Shown here piece by piece: positions 41,807 through 50,999 of a stretch of 64,000 nucleotides of DNA. Under the pieces are notes generated by a model. It was not told where the DNA came from. It saw only the letters and a list, made by a program, of their open reading frames with translations, and did no database searches. A program made the position numbers and the translations under genes. The DNA is from an uncultured Prevotella sp. (GTDB lineage: Bacteria > Bacteroidota > Bacteroidia > Bacteroidales > Bacteroidaceae). The first letter of the stretch is position 1. Each line of letters starts with the position of its first letter. The DNA is taken from assembly GCA_958369755.1 (NCBI GenBank), contig CATXJC010000002.1, positions 12,329 through 76,328 on the forward strand. The letters are read 5' to 3'.

Positions 41807-41814
41807 TCATCCCC

Positions 41815-41839
41815 GGTATCAGGAAATTCTCCTGATACC
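41815..41839. terminator. Hairpin after proS
   Basis: GGTATCAGGA and TCCTGATACC form a perfect 10-bp stem with a 5-nt loop. No T run follows, so it may be an attenuator or processing site rather than a full terminator. Confidence 0.45.
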
Positions 41840-41853
41840 ATAATATATTTAAT

Positions 41854-42276
41854 ATGAGGCAGTTGATACTATACATCCTTTTTCTGGTGTCCATGGTCTT
41901 CTCAGGCTATGGAGAGGTATCTGCTGCCTCTATTTCTTTTACTCCCGAGGATTCTTATACCGAAGAGGCAAACCATAAGAAAGATGGCTTGGCGAAGGTT
42001 GAGTATGACAAGAGCCAGCCTGAGGCACAGCTTGAAAACGCTTCACAGCTTGCTTACCGCATCTGTAGCAGCCGTCCGCAGCGCTTATTGCCAAGTGGCA
42101 ATATGCACAACAGTCAGACTGCCAGTAGATTGCTTACAAATAGAATCCGTTATTTATCATCCCTTTTATCAGCTATAGAAGGTGGCATGGAGCCTTTCCG
42201 ACAGGAAACTGCCCCAATCCACTTTGATGTCGCCAGCAAGTATTATGTCATTTGCCTGCGACATCTGCTCTGTTAG
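41854..42276 (+). CDS. Hypothetical exported protein, 140 aa
   Basis: It starts with a hydrophobic signal peptide or anchor (LILYILFLVSMVFSGYG). The mature part has conserved-looking words, SQLAYRICSSRPQRLLPS and a C-terminal VASKYYVICLRHLLC. I recall short Bacteroidota proteins with similar ends (YYVIxLRHxxC) but no function. It starts 15 bp after the proS hairpin. No partner genes suggest a role. Confidence 0.6.
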   Translation: MRQLILYILFLVSMVFSGYGEVSAASISFTPEDSYTEEANHKKDGLAKVEYDKSQPEAQLENASQLAYRICSSRPQRLLPSGNMHNSQTASRLLTNRIRYLSSLLSAIEGGMEPFRQETAPIHFDVASKYYVICLRHLLC

Positions 42277-42432
42277 TGCTTATTCTTTTCTCTTTTTAAA
42301 ATTTCATATAGGTTTATCGCATCTTTTCTAAGATATGCGATAAGACTGGTTACACCCCTATTCAAAACAAAAAACAGTTCAATATATATTATTTTTCAAG
42401 AATTAAGAATAAGCAAATAACAGTATAAAATT

Positions 42433-42825
42433 ATGGCAAAGATTAATCATTTAGAGATGGGTGCTGATGTTTTGGCACTCCAGGATGTACAGGTAAAGAA
42501 AGGTTTCATGGGTTTGACTGTCAAGCTCATCTATCAACCTACCAACAGTGTGATTAAGATAAAAGAGAAGGAATATTCTGCAGAGGATGGAAGAAAGCTT
42601 GAGAACATCCTCAGCGCAGCCCCAAAGGATGTAGAAACAGCGATCAGCAACTTCCCTGTTTCTGCCATCAGCATGGGTAATATGAAGTTACAGGCTTGCA
42701 TCTCTGACGACCACCAGTTTGTTGCCACACAGCTCCTTGCCTTCAAGGATTTCGGTTACAAGCCGGTTACAGAGATGAAGACCTATACAGGAAAGACAGC
42801 CGAAGCTTTCGCTCAGTTGTTTTAG
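42433..42825 (+). CDS. Hypothetical cytoplasmic protein, 130 aa
   Basis: A soluble protein without signal peptide, starting MAKINHLEMGADVLALQDVQ. Predicted alternating strands and helices; no recognised motif. Codon use is like that of proS, so it is probably well expressed. The 156-bp gap before it holds a hairpin (42314-42343, TTATCGCAT with ATGCGATAA) inside a wider 10-bp inverted repeat (42278-42287 and 42405-42414). A strong terminator follows. Confidence 0.7.
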   Translation: MAKINHLEMGADVLALQDVQVKKGFMGLTVKLIYQPTNSVIKIKEKEYSAEDGRKLENILSAAPKDVETAISNFPVSAISMGNMKLQACISDDHQFVATQLLAFKDFGYKPVTEMKTYTGKTAEAFAQLF

Positions 42826-42840
42826 TTATATCACAGTTTC

Positions 42841-42877
42841 GGGACAGGGGACAGCACAATTCCTCTGTCCCTTTTTT
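42841..42877 (+). terminator. Terminator after the 130-aa gene
   Basis: An 11-bp stem GGGACAGGGGA / TCCTCTGTCCC (one G-T pair), a 9-nt loop and six T. It also separates the convergent AraC-family gene. Confidence 0.9.
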
Positions 42878-42902
42878 ATTTTATAGGTATAGGATGAAAT
42901 CT

Positions 42903-43766
42903 TTATTTGAAAGAAGGCGGTTCATTCCCCTCTTCCCAATTACGGTAATGCTTAGGCGACAGACCGGTATGTTTCTTGAAGAAGGTTCCGAAGGCTGAAG
43001 CATTGGGAAAACTGAGTTCATTGGCTATCTGCTGTATCGTCTTCGTGGTGTTCTTCATCAGATAGATACTGCGACGGATCATCGCCTTGAAAAGCAACTG
43101 CTGGACCGTCTGACCGCAAACCGACTTGACCAGTACCGACAGATATTTCGGTGTAAGACAGAGTTCGTCTGCATAGAAAGCCACACTGCGCTCACGCATA
43201 TAGTTCTTCTCTATCAGCAGTACCAGCGACTCAAAGATGGCTATCTTCCGTTCCATCTCCTTGCCGGCAGCCTTGAACGATGCCGAGAAGATGCTGCACA
43301 ACCGGTACGTAACAGCCATCAGCAACAGTTTCTGCTCATGCACACAATAGGCATCCAGTTCACCACTCTTCTCTTTTTCCAGCTCCAGTTTCCTCAGCAT
43401 CAGGGCATAGGAAGTGAGCATATCCTCATAGCCCGTCGTCCTTACATGGCAGGGTTTGGGATAAATCGTAGCATAAAGACGCATGGTAACCACGGTATTG
43501 CCCAACATGTGACGAATCTGTTCAGCACGGTAAAAAAGAAGGGTATATTTAAGGTTCTTGCCCGTTTCCTGCACATGAAACATCACTCCTTTGGAGAGGA
43601 AAACGGTCTCACCCTCAGATGCAACAAAGGATGTTCCGTCTACACAGAAACGGAACATCCCCTGATGACAGATTACGATTCCGACATAGTCGGAGTAGAA
43701 AGGCTGCATCAACAGCTGAGGAAACTCATGAGCCTCATATATGATGATATTATCTGTTATTTTCAT
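42903..43766 (-). CDS. AraC-family transcriptional regulator
   Basis: A 287-aa protein. The ATG at 43766 (MKITDNIIIYEAHEF) is preferred over one at 43823. An N-terminal cupin-like sensor domain is followed by two helix-turn-helix motifs in about residues 185-285 (RSVAFYADELCLTPKYLSVLVKS and TIQQIANELSFPNASAFGTFFKKHTGLSPKHYR). It is the last gene on the minus strand after the efflux genes and probably regulates them. The ligand is unknown. Confidence 0.9.
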   Translation of the reverse strand: MKITDNIIIYEAHEFPQLLMQPFYSDYVGIVICHQGMFRFCVDGTSFVASEGETVFLSKGVMFHVQETGKNLKYTLLFYRAEQIRHMLGNTVVTMRLYATIYPKPCHVRTTGYEDMLTSYALMLRKLELEKEKSGELDAYCVHEQKLLLMAVTYRLCSIFSASFKAAGKEMERKIAIFESLVLLIEKNYMRERSVAFYADELCLTPKYLSVLVKSVCGQTVQQLLFKAMIRRSIYLMKNTTKTIQQIANELSFPNASAFGTFFKKHTGLSPKHYRNWEEGNEPPSFK

Positions 43767-43869
43767 GATGAATATGGGTCTGTTATCTTCAGATTTAACT
43801 GCGAAGATAACAAAAATATCCATTCATCAGATGAGCAGCCTGTATCTTTTATGATATTTTAGCACTCCC

Positions 43870-45564
43870 CTACCTTCTTCCCAGGGATTTCACATCTACA
43901 TTCTTCAGCAGATACTCACGCGTCAGTTCCCTGATATTGCGCTTGCGCCAAGGGAGAACGAGCATCAGTCCGGCACATAGCAGACAGCCGTAGAAGGTCC
44001 AGCCGGCCATCTCCTTGATGCTCACCAGCGTGGCCTGTACCTGTACCTTTCCCTTCGTACTCATGGCAGCCATGTTCTGTGCCTCGGTTACACTCTTGCC
44101 CTGATATTGCATGCCTCTCACCGTCTGGTCGTAAGTCTTCGCCGTCTCGATGCTCGTGCGGTCGTAATCCTGAGCAAAGCGGGTTACATAATACTGCTGT
44201 CTGTGCTGAAGCACATTGGTATAGAGCGCCGAGCCGATGCAAGGGGCAATGACCATACGAACGGTAAGCATGATGCAAACCCAGGTTGACATGAAGCGGT
44301 AAGGCATACGCTGGTTGGCTATCGTGGAGATGAGCGAATAGAGCAGCATCATTCCCGTAGAACGGATGATGATTGGCCATTTCATACGCTCATACATACC
44401 GTCGTTCTGTACCTCGAAATACATGTACAGCGCATAGGCTCCGATAAAGAGGAAGCCCAGACAGTACATCCACTTCAGGTGAACATTCTTGGCTCTGGCG
44501 ATGACGGCGAATATCAGTCCCACGGTATAGCCCACCATCACCCAGTTGCCTAGCGTGGCGTTCTGCCAGTTATCTATCTTCATGCTCACATTGGTGAACA
44601 CGTTGACAAACATGGCACTCGAATTGCAGACCATCAGCAGGAAGAAGAGCAGGATGCCGTAGTTGATGACCCTGAGCTGGAACACCTCCATGATGAAATA
44701 AGGTGAACGCCGCGTCTTCTCCAGATAGATGAACAGGGCGGTAAAGATAAGACAGACCACCGAAGAGAAACGGATGGTAGGATCATCAAACCAGTCGAGC
44801 GTCTTGCCGAAAACCATGACATAAGCAAACGAACAGAGCATGATACTGAACACCGTAACATTGCCAAACTTCGACATCGTTATCGGGAACTTAGGCGTCG
44901 GATACTCATGATAAGGCATGGTGAAGAACACGATGATGATGCCTGCCAGCATGAATGCCATCATGAAATGATAAACATACTGCCACTCATAGGCATAGGC
45001 AAGCCATGCCGTTAGCCAGGTTCCCAACTGTCCGATAATCATGAAGAAGAGATAGATGACCGGCTGCGAAACCATCTTCTCCGAATCTACCGCATCCCAT
45101 GCTTCCTCGGTAGTAGGCTCACATCCCGGCGTGATATTCCTCGTAGCCTCTATTCCGAAACCGTATCTGATGAGCACGAAGAGATGCGCCATCAGCAGCG
45201 TCTGACGGACAAAACCCATCAGCAGACTGCACAGTCCGAGTATGAACAGCGAGTCGGTCTGGGCACACACGAAACTGAGGATAAAGAGAATGGAGAAGCC
45301 CACGATACACATCATCTTCTCTCTACGGATGCACACCAGATCATAGAAGAACGGCGAGAAAGCCGCCATTCCTATCGAGGTACAGAAGCCCGCAAAGGCA
45401 ATGTATTCCGACTGGATGCCGAGCCCGCTCATCATCTCGCCGCTGTTGGCAGAATAGACACCACTCATCGTAATCATCGGCACGAAGAGGATGATCATGA
45501 AGATGATGCCGAGCGGTTTGGGCACCCAATCATAAAACGGATAATTCTTATATTCTTCTTCCAT
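43870..45564 (-). CDS. MFS multidrug efflux permease (EmrB/DHA2-like)
   Basis: A 564-aa membrane protein with about 14 hydrophobic helices, the number typical of DHA2 permeases. It lies directly after an HlyD-type adaptor (gap 29 bp) and a TolC-type channel gene, so a tripartite EmrAB-TolC pump is likely. A large extracytoplasmic loop with Tyr/Gln/Ala-rich sequence precedes the last helix. The substrate is unknown. Confidence 0.88.
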   Translation of the reverse strand: MEEEYKNYPFYDWVPKPLGIIFMIILFVPMITMSGVYSANSGEMMSGLGIQSEYIAFAGFCTSIGMAAFSPFFYDLVCIRREKMMCIVGFSILFILSFVCAQTDSLFILGLCSLLMGFVRQTLLMAHLFVLIRYGFGIEATRNITPGCEPTTEEAWDAVDSEKMVSQPVIYLFFMIIGQLGTWLTAWLAYAYEWQYVYHFMMAFMLAGIIIVFFTMPYHEYPTPKFPITMSKFGNVTVFSIMLCSFAYVMVFGKTLDWFDDPTIRFSSVVCLIFTALFIYLEKTRRSPYFIMEVFQLRVINYGILLFFLLMVCNSSAMFVNVFTNVSMKIDNWQNATLGNWVMVGYTVGLIFAVIARAKNVHLKWMYCLGFLFIGAYALYMYFEVQNDGMYERMKWPIIIRSTGMMLLYSLISTIANQRMPYRFMSTWVCIMLTVRMVIAPCIGSALYTNVLQHRQQYYVTRFAQDYDRTSIETAKTYDQTVRGMQYQGKSVTEAQNMAAMSTKGKVQVQATLVSIKEMAGWTFYGCLLCAGLMLVLPWRKRNIRELTREYLLKNVDVKSLGRR

Positions 45565-45593
45565 ATATTACTTCATTTCCATCTAGCTGTTTT

Positions 45594-46706
45594 TTACTTT
45601 CTCTCAGCCTTGACAACCACCATCATGCCGGCAGCAAGATGCTCATTATCCTCTTTGCTGAGGTTGTTGAAATCGATTCTTACAGGCACACGCTGCTGAA
45701 TCTTGACAAAGTTGCCAGCAGAATTGTCTGTTGGTACCAGCGAATATTTCGAACCGGTAGCACCAGAAATGGCGGTCACCGTACCCTCAAACTCCTTGTT
45801 ACTGATGGCATCTACGGTCATACGCACCTTCTGTCCTACATAGAGATTCTCTATCTGGGTTTCCTTATAGTTGGCAATCACCCATTTGTTGTTGGTTGGA
45901 ATGATGTAGGTAATGGTGGTTCCTGCATTCACCATCTGTCCCTCCTCGATAGAGCGGCGACCCAGTTTACCATCGCAAGGGGCCACAACCACACAGTAAG
46001 AGAGATTCAGCTTTGCCATCTCTACGGCAGCCTCGGCACGTTCGATGGAGGCAGCCACATTCTGCTTGCGGGTAGTTACCTCGTTTACTCCCTTATAGGC
46101 AGCAGCCTGCTGCTTCTTTACCCCTTCGAGTTTCTTCCTGGTAGCTGCATATTCCACCTCCAGCTGTTCGAGCTGGATAGGAGTAGCCGCCTTCTTTTCT
46201 ACCAGGTTGCGATAGCGTTCGCAGTCCTTGGCAAGTTTGGCAAGTCGTACATTTATTTCATCGATAGATGCCTGATAGATAGAAGCTGAAGTCTCGGTGG
46301 TCTGCTCTGTAGCGTTGATGACATTGGCTCCTGCCTTGGCATCCTTGAGGGCTGCTTCAGCCTCCATCAGACGGATACGATACTCACGGTCGTCGAGCAC
46401 AAGGAGGGTATCTCCCTTGTGTACTTCCTGATGTTCTCTGAAGCATACCTTGGCGATATAGCCGGATGCACGGAGATTAACCGGTGAGATATATTGCTCT
46501 ATCTGAGCATCATTGCTCGTTTCGTTAGAGTTATAATCGAGGAAGAGGCATACGATCTTCCAGAGTCCGAAAGCCAGAATAGCAACACCTATCAGACTGG
46601 CAACAATCTGTCTTACGCGCTGTTTCTTGAGTTTTTTCCTGGTTTCTTCGTGAGATACCTGTGTAGCCTCTGCTGTTTCTACATTTTTATTTTCGTTCTG
46701 TTCCAT
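45594..46706 (-). CDS. HlyD/EmrA-family periplasmic adaptor
   Basis: A 370-aa protein. It has a short cytoplasmic N-terminus, one membrane helix (about 31-53, VASLIGVAILAFGLWKIVCLFL), a biotinyl/lipoyl-like half motif (ASGYIAKVCFREHQEVHKGDTLLVLDDREY), a long coiled coil (about 130-220), and a second half motif (CVVVAPCDGKLGRRSIEEGQMVNAG). It connects the MFS permease and the outer-membrane channel. Confidence 0.92.
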   Translation of the reverse strand: MEQNENKNVETAEATQVSHEETRKKLKKQRVRQIVASLIGVAILAFGLWKIVCLFLDYNSNETSNDAQIEQYISPVNLRASGYIAKVCFREHQEVHKGDTLLVLDDREYRIRLMEAEAALKDAKAGANVINATEQTTETSASIYQASIDEINVRLAKLAKDCERYRNLVEKKAATPIQLEQLEVEYAATRKKLEGVKKQQAAAYKGVNEVTTRKQNVAASIERAEAAVEMAKLNLSYCVVVAPCDGKLGRRSIEEGQMVNAGTTITYIIPTNNKWVIANYKETQIENLYVGQKVRMTVDAISNKEFEGTVTAISGATGSKYSLVPTDNSAGNFVKIQQRVPVRIDFNNLSKEDNEHLAAGMMVVVKAERK

Positions 46707-46804
46707 AGTTATATTGTAATTTGGAATCAGGGAATATGAAGTAAACTTTTTTACATCCCGTTTTCCTGTTTATATTTTATTTTTTAATGATTTATTCTTC
46801 TCCG

Positions 46805-48133
46805 TTATTTAGCAACCGAAATCTGGTTGAGCTGTCCAGTCAACTTGAGCAGCGAGAGATTGGCAACCTTGTAGCGATAGTAGGCTGTGAGATAATTGTT
46901 CATCGCCTCACTCATACGCATCTCGTCCTGCAGCACCGCTGTCATCGAAGCCACACCCTCCTTATACTGGTCGGCTGTTACGTTGTAAACATCCTGCGCC
47001 ATGGTATAATTATCAAACTGTTTCTTGTAGTTGCGCTGACTGTTATTTACCTCGCTCACCGCATTCATATAGTTTGCCTGCAGTCCCTTCAGGGCGTCCT
47101 CGTAACCGATGCGTGCATTCTCCTCCTCTATCTTCGCCTTTCTGATTTTAGAACGCTTTTCAAAACCATCGAATACAGGCACTCGCAGCTGAATGCCCAA
47201 ACCATTGGAACCATACCAGTGGTTTGACTCGCCCGAATGAATCCAGTGATCAATCCTATCGGTAAAGGCAGAATACATCAGATTTCCGGTCAGCGAGAGC
47301 GATGGCAGATAGCCGTCCTTGGCTAGTTTGGTCTGCTTCTTCGTGAGTTGTTTCTTCTGTTCCAGCAACTGGAGTTCGTAGAGTCCCGTATCCAGTCCGT
47401 CAGCCTTCACCATCTCAATCTTTCCCGGATCTACGGCAGTCACCTTCATCTCCTTCTCGGCAGGATAATCTATCACATACTTGAGCATGGTATACTGCTG
47501 TTCGAGCATGGCGATGGCGTTATCGCGCTGCACGGTGAGGTTCTCGATATTGAGATTCACTCGCTTCAGATCGACCTCCAGACTCATCTGGTTATCATAG
47601 AAAGCCTGGGTGATGTTTCTGAGTTCTACCAGTCGCCTGATGTTGTCATCCGTCAGACGAATCTGCTCAGATGTGTTCTGCGCCATGTAATACATCTTGG
47701 CAGTCTGCACGATGAGATCTTCACGCGCCTTCTCATAAGAGAGTTGGTTGAGTTTATCGGCAATCTTGGTGATATCAATGGCGGTAAGAATCATCTGGTT
47801 ATACAGCGGCATCTGCAATTGTACACCCGCCGAAGCATTATACTGCAACGTCTTGGTTACATTATAAGGCTTGCCGTAAGCCGAGCCATCGGTAACCGAA
47901 ACAGGCGGCGTAAAGTTATCGTTGAGCTGTGCCACCGCATTGATCTGCGGATAGAGTTTAGCCTGATTTTCGCTGATAGCGTACTTTCCCTTAGCTATTT
48001 CGTTTCGGCTGCTCTGGAGCGACAGGTTGTTATCCACTGCCATCTGCAGGCACTGGCTGAGCGTAAGCGTCTCCTGTGCGCCAAGAGTATGGAAAGCTCC
48101 GAGCGCGAAACATAAGATGATTATTTTCTTCAT
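46805..48133 (-). CDS. TolC-family outer-membrane efflux protein
   Basis: A 442-aa protein with a signal peptide (ILCFALGAFHTLGAQ), LTLSQCLQMAVDNNLSLQSSRNEIAKGK at the mature start, and two alpha-helical hairpins rich in Ala, Asn and Gln. It is the first gene of the efflux operon. A -7 box TACCTTTG on the minus strand lies at 48183-48190. Confidence 0.92.
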   Translation of the reverse strand: MKKIIILCFALGAFHTLGAQETLTLSQCLQMAVDNNLSLQSSRNEIAKGKYAISENQAKLYPQINAVAQLNDNFTPPVSVTDGSAYGKPYNVTKTLQYNASAGVQLQMPLYNQMILTAIDITKIADKLNQLSYEKAREDLIVQTAKMYYMAQNTSEQIRLTDDNIRRLVELRNITQAFYDNQMSLEVDLKRVNLNIENLTVQRDNAIAMLEQQYTMLKYVIDYPAEKEMKVTAVDPGKIEMVKADGLDTGLYELQLLEQKKQLTKKQTKLAKDGYLPSLSLTGNLMYSAFTDRIDHWIHSGESNHWYGSNGLGIQLRVPVFDGFEKRSKIRKAKIEEENARIGYEDALKGLQANYMNAVSEVNNSQRNYKKQFDNYTMAQDVYNVTADQYKEGVASMTAVLQDEMRMSEAMNNYLTAYYRYKVANLSLLKLTGQLNQISVAK

Positions 48134-48182
48134 TTCTTCTTAATGATTTCTATTGATTTACGTTTCATTTATTATCTGGGTG

Positions 48183-48190
48183 CAAAGGTA
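48183..48190 (-). promoter_or_regulatory. -7 box of the efflux operon
   Basis: On the minus strand TACCTTTG followed by CACCC, 49 bp before the TolC-type start. Confidence 0.6.
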
Positions 48191-48286
48191 CGGCTTTTCG
48201 GTGATAAATGACTATTCACATCTTATCACAATATGTTCAAAATTTCCGAAAATAACAGGATATGGTTCAGTATCAGCCTCATCGGC

Positions 48287-49306
48287 CTACTGGCTTTCAG
48301 CTATGCGCTTCTCCAGAACCTTCTTCAGGTTATCAGCAGAGCCCATTCCCAACTTCTTTCTGATGTTGGCCCGCTGGGTAGTGATGTTCGATTCCGACTT
48401 GTTGAGCAGCGTGCAAATCTCACTCAACTTTCTGTTCTGCAGGATAAGGTAACAGATTTCCTGTTCAGAGGCACTCAACTCGGGAAAGACGCGTTCTATG
48501 TTCTGTTTGCTCAATTCGCGGGTCTGGAGATATTGCATCACATTGTCTATGACATTCTTCTGCGAAGCCTCACCCAGAAGATCCAGCAAATGCGCGGTAA
48601 GTTTAACATCATGCCTTTCCTTCGCCAGAGCCACGTATGCCTTAATCTGCTTTTTGTTTATCTTCAGCACCTGGAGCAGTTCTTCCTCATCACGCTGCAA
48701 CGTTCTGTTCGCATTGACAAGATACTCACCGTTTCTGGCAACAGCCAGACTCAGCACGCTGATAAAAAGCAATATGAGCATCATCATGAAGAAATAATCC
48801 ATGAGCGATTCATCCCCCGTTACAATCACACTCAATATATAAACCCCAAAAGCTATTCCCACCAGCCAGCGTGTGAGACGCGCCTGATAAGCCGCCAGCG
48901 AGAAAAACATGTTGCCTGAAAGGATAAGCATATTGATGAGAATCACCATTCTGTTATCTTTCAGCGTAGGCATAAAGGCACTGTAGAGGATATCAGCTCC
49001 GATAAAGCACTGGGTGGCGATAGCTATACAAACGATTGCCCTCACCATTGGGATTTTCCCGAAGAGATAAGCCATGAAGGAGGATAACACGACAATCAGA
49101 AAAACGATGTTAGACACGGTAAAAAACGGATCAAAGGCTCCAGAAAAGCCCAGGATATTTGACAGGATGCCCAAAGAGAGCATCACGGAGAAACACACAA
49201 GGATAGCTTGACGTTGGCGGTCCAAGTAATTAGATTCTCTCTTCAGGAAACAGAATCCTAACTGATGTATCTTAGATTTCTTTGCGTTCTTTTCTTTCAT
49301 ATTCAT
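48287..49306 (-). CDS. Membrane-anchored LuxR-type transcriptional regulator
   Basis: A 339-aa protein; the start at 49306 or 49300 (MNMKEKN) is chosen. Six or seven hydrophobic segments occupy residues about 30-195. A helical linker follows (about 200-270). The C-terminal LuxR/GerE helix-turn-helix reads FPELSASEQEICYLILQNRKLSEICTLLNKSESNITTQRANIRKKLG. Such proteins are abundant in Bacteroidota and probably sense a membrane signal. It lies upstream of, and in the same direction as, the efflux operon. The gap 49307-49572 (266 bp) holds two GACGAATC words and a TATTTTTG -7 on the minus strand, but no gene. Confidence 0.85.
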   Translation of the reverse strand: MNMKEKNAKKSKIHQLGFCFLKRESNYLDRQRQAILVCFSVMLSLGILSNILGFSGAFDPFFTVSNIVFLIVVLSSFMAYLFGKIPMVRAIVCIAIATQCFIGADILYSAFMPTLKDNRMVILINMLILSGNMFFSLAAYQARLTRWLVGIAFGVYILSVIVTGDESLMDYFFMMMLILLFISVLSLAVARNGEYLVNANRTLQRDEEELLQVLKINKKQIKAYVALAKERHDVKLTAHLLDLLGEASQKNVIDNVMQYLQTRELSKQNIERVFPELSASEQEICYLILQNRKLSEICTLLNKSESNITTQRANIRKKLGMGSADNLKKVLEKRIAESQ

Positions 49307-49572
49307 AATGGATAGATAAATTATTTCGTATTGACAGATGAGGCAGGTTTGCCCTGACTGACGAATCATTTTGCACAGACAGACGAATCGCTTTTTCTTC
49401 TTGCAAAAATAATAAAAAAGATTGGTTTTGATGTATTTTGAGGGATATTTTTTTATAATTCCAGAAAAATCAGCATTTTTCAGTGTACTTTTTTCCCTAC
49501 CGAGAGTGGTTTTCCATTACTTTTGCATTTGAAAATTCAAATCATTTATCAATCATTTAATACTAATTACGT

Positions 49573-50880
49573 ATGAAAAAGAATATCACTTTCAACAGTA
49601 AGCACATACAATGGTTTCTGTTTTTATGCTTAAGTTTCAGCATCACATTCTGTATGTTTCTGCTATCTTCATGCAGCGATGATGACAGCCCAGAAGTAAA
49701 CAATCAGGCACACTATCAGGACGTACCAGCCAGTCTACTAACCGATGCCAAGAAACTGGAGATGGTCCGGTCCATCCAGGACTTGAAAGACGGAAGATTC
49801 TTCTATCTTGACTATACGGAGGATTACAAACTCTCTACCATATCAGGCTATAATCTTACCGACAACACCCAACTGATTGGTGCCGTATTGAAAACCCTCT
49901 GCGACAAAACACCATCCTGGCTCAAGGCAAGAGTCAAGCTGGATGCCGGCTGCAGTGCCTTTGCTGTTACGACACCAGATACTGGTGATTATCTGATGGG
50001 GCGCAACTTTGACTACTCTCACGATAATGAACCGATTGCAGCAGCCCTGGTTCGCACGGCTCCAGAAGGTGGACTGAAATCCATCAGCATGGTGGATGCC
50101 TACTGGATAGGTTACCGGCAGGATCTCTGGCATTACATTCTATATAACAAGGAACAGTTTGAGAAACATAAGACGCAAGACCTTTCCTATATCATGGCAT
50201 TTCCATATCTTCTGATGGACGGCATGAACGAGGCCGGCTTTGCCGTATCCGTACTCCATCTCGACGGCAAGCCAACCCAGCAGGCAAGCACGGGCAAGAA
50301 ACTGACTACAACCCTGGCCTTACGCATGATGCTGGATCATGCAAGAACGGTAGATGAAGCTCTCAAGATTCTGGACGGATATGACCTCTGGATACCGGAT
50401 AATGACGGCAACTATCATTTCTACATGGCAGATGCCACGGGCCGTTATGCCATCGTAGAATTCGTATATGACAAGGATCACCAAAGCAAGATTTACATCG
50501 ACGATGAATATACGGGTGAAGACGGAAAGACTCATTTCAAATATCCTGACGTATTGCCAAACACCCGCGAGGTGATAGAAAAGCGCTATGCCAGCAACTT
50601 CTATGTATCTGAAACCATGGCATGTTCAGATAAAGGTCCGAAACTCTCGAACCACGGCAAGACCCGCTACGACATGATGGAATTCGTCATCAAGCAGAAC
50701 AGTAACCAGTTGTCAGAGGAAGGAGCCATGAATCTGCTCAATGGTGTGAGTCAGGCAGAAACTCCAGGCAATCCAACGAGCCATACCCAGTGGTCGGTGG
50801 TATACAATCTCTCCCAGCGCAAGGCAACCGTCTGCGTGAACAGAGATTACAAGAACAAGTTTACGTTCTATGCAAAATAA
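49573..50880 (+). CDS. Lipoprotein of the linear amide C-N hydrolase / choloylglycine hydrolase (Ntn) family
   Basis: A 435-aa protein with a long lipoprotein signal (LLSSC lipobox, Cys34) followed by SDDDSP. Cys127 in LDAGCSAFAVTTP, then YLMGRNFDYSHDNE, matches the nucleophile region of the C45/C59-type Ntn hydrolases. AFPYLLMDGMNEAGFAVSVL and TLALRMMLDHARTVDEALKIL are typical further on. The Cys is not N-terminal, so activation would need cleavage before it. Candidate substrates are bile-salt-like or acyl-amide compounds; the family alone does not decide. It stands alone between its own leader and a strong terminator. Confidence 0.82.
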   Translation: MKKNITFNSKHIQWFLFLCLSFSITFCMFLLSSCSDDDSPEVNNQAHYQDVPASLLTDAKKLEMVRSIQDLKDGRFFYLDYTEDYKLSTISGYNLTDNTQLIGAVLKTLCDKTPSWLKARVKLDAGCSAFAVTTPDTGDYLMGRNFDYSHDNEPIAAALVRTAPEGGLKSISMVDAYWIGYRQDLWHYILYNKEQFEKHKTQDLSYIMAFPYLLMDGMNEAGFAVSVLHLDGKPTQQASTGKKLTTTLALRMMLDHARTVDEALKILDGYDLWIPDNDGNYHFYMADATGRYAIVEFVYDKDHQSKIYIDDEYTGEDGKTHFKYPDVLPNTREVIEKRYASNFYVSETMACSDKGPKLSNHGKTRYDMMEFVIKQNSNQLSEEGAMNLLNGVSQAETPGNPTSHTQWSVVYNLSQRKATVCVNRDYKNKFTFYAK

Positions 50881-50924
50881 TACATTTTATGCAAAAGAAG
50901 ATTTTGCCGAGAAATAATATAAAA

Positions 50925-50967
50925 ATAGGTCTAGCTACACCGCGCTAAGCGGGGTAGCTAGACCTAT
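50925..50967. terminator. Bidirectional terminator between the hydrolase and the PurF-like gene
   Basis: A perfect 14-bp stem (ATAGGTCTAGCTAC with GTAGCTAGACCTAT) that can extend inward. It sits between convergent genes, with A-rich and T-rich flanks on the appropriate sides. Confidence 0.85.
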
Positions 50968-50999
50968 CTTATTATCTATCAAGAACTTATATTCTTATT

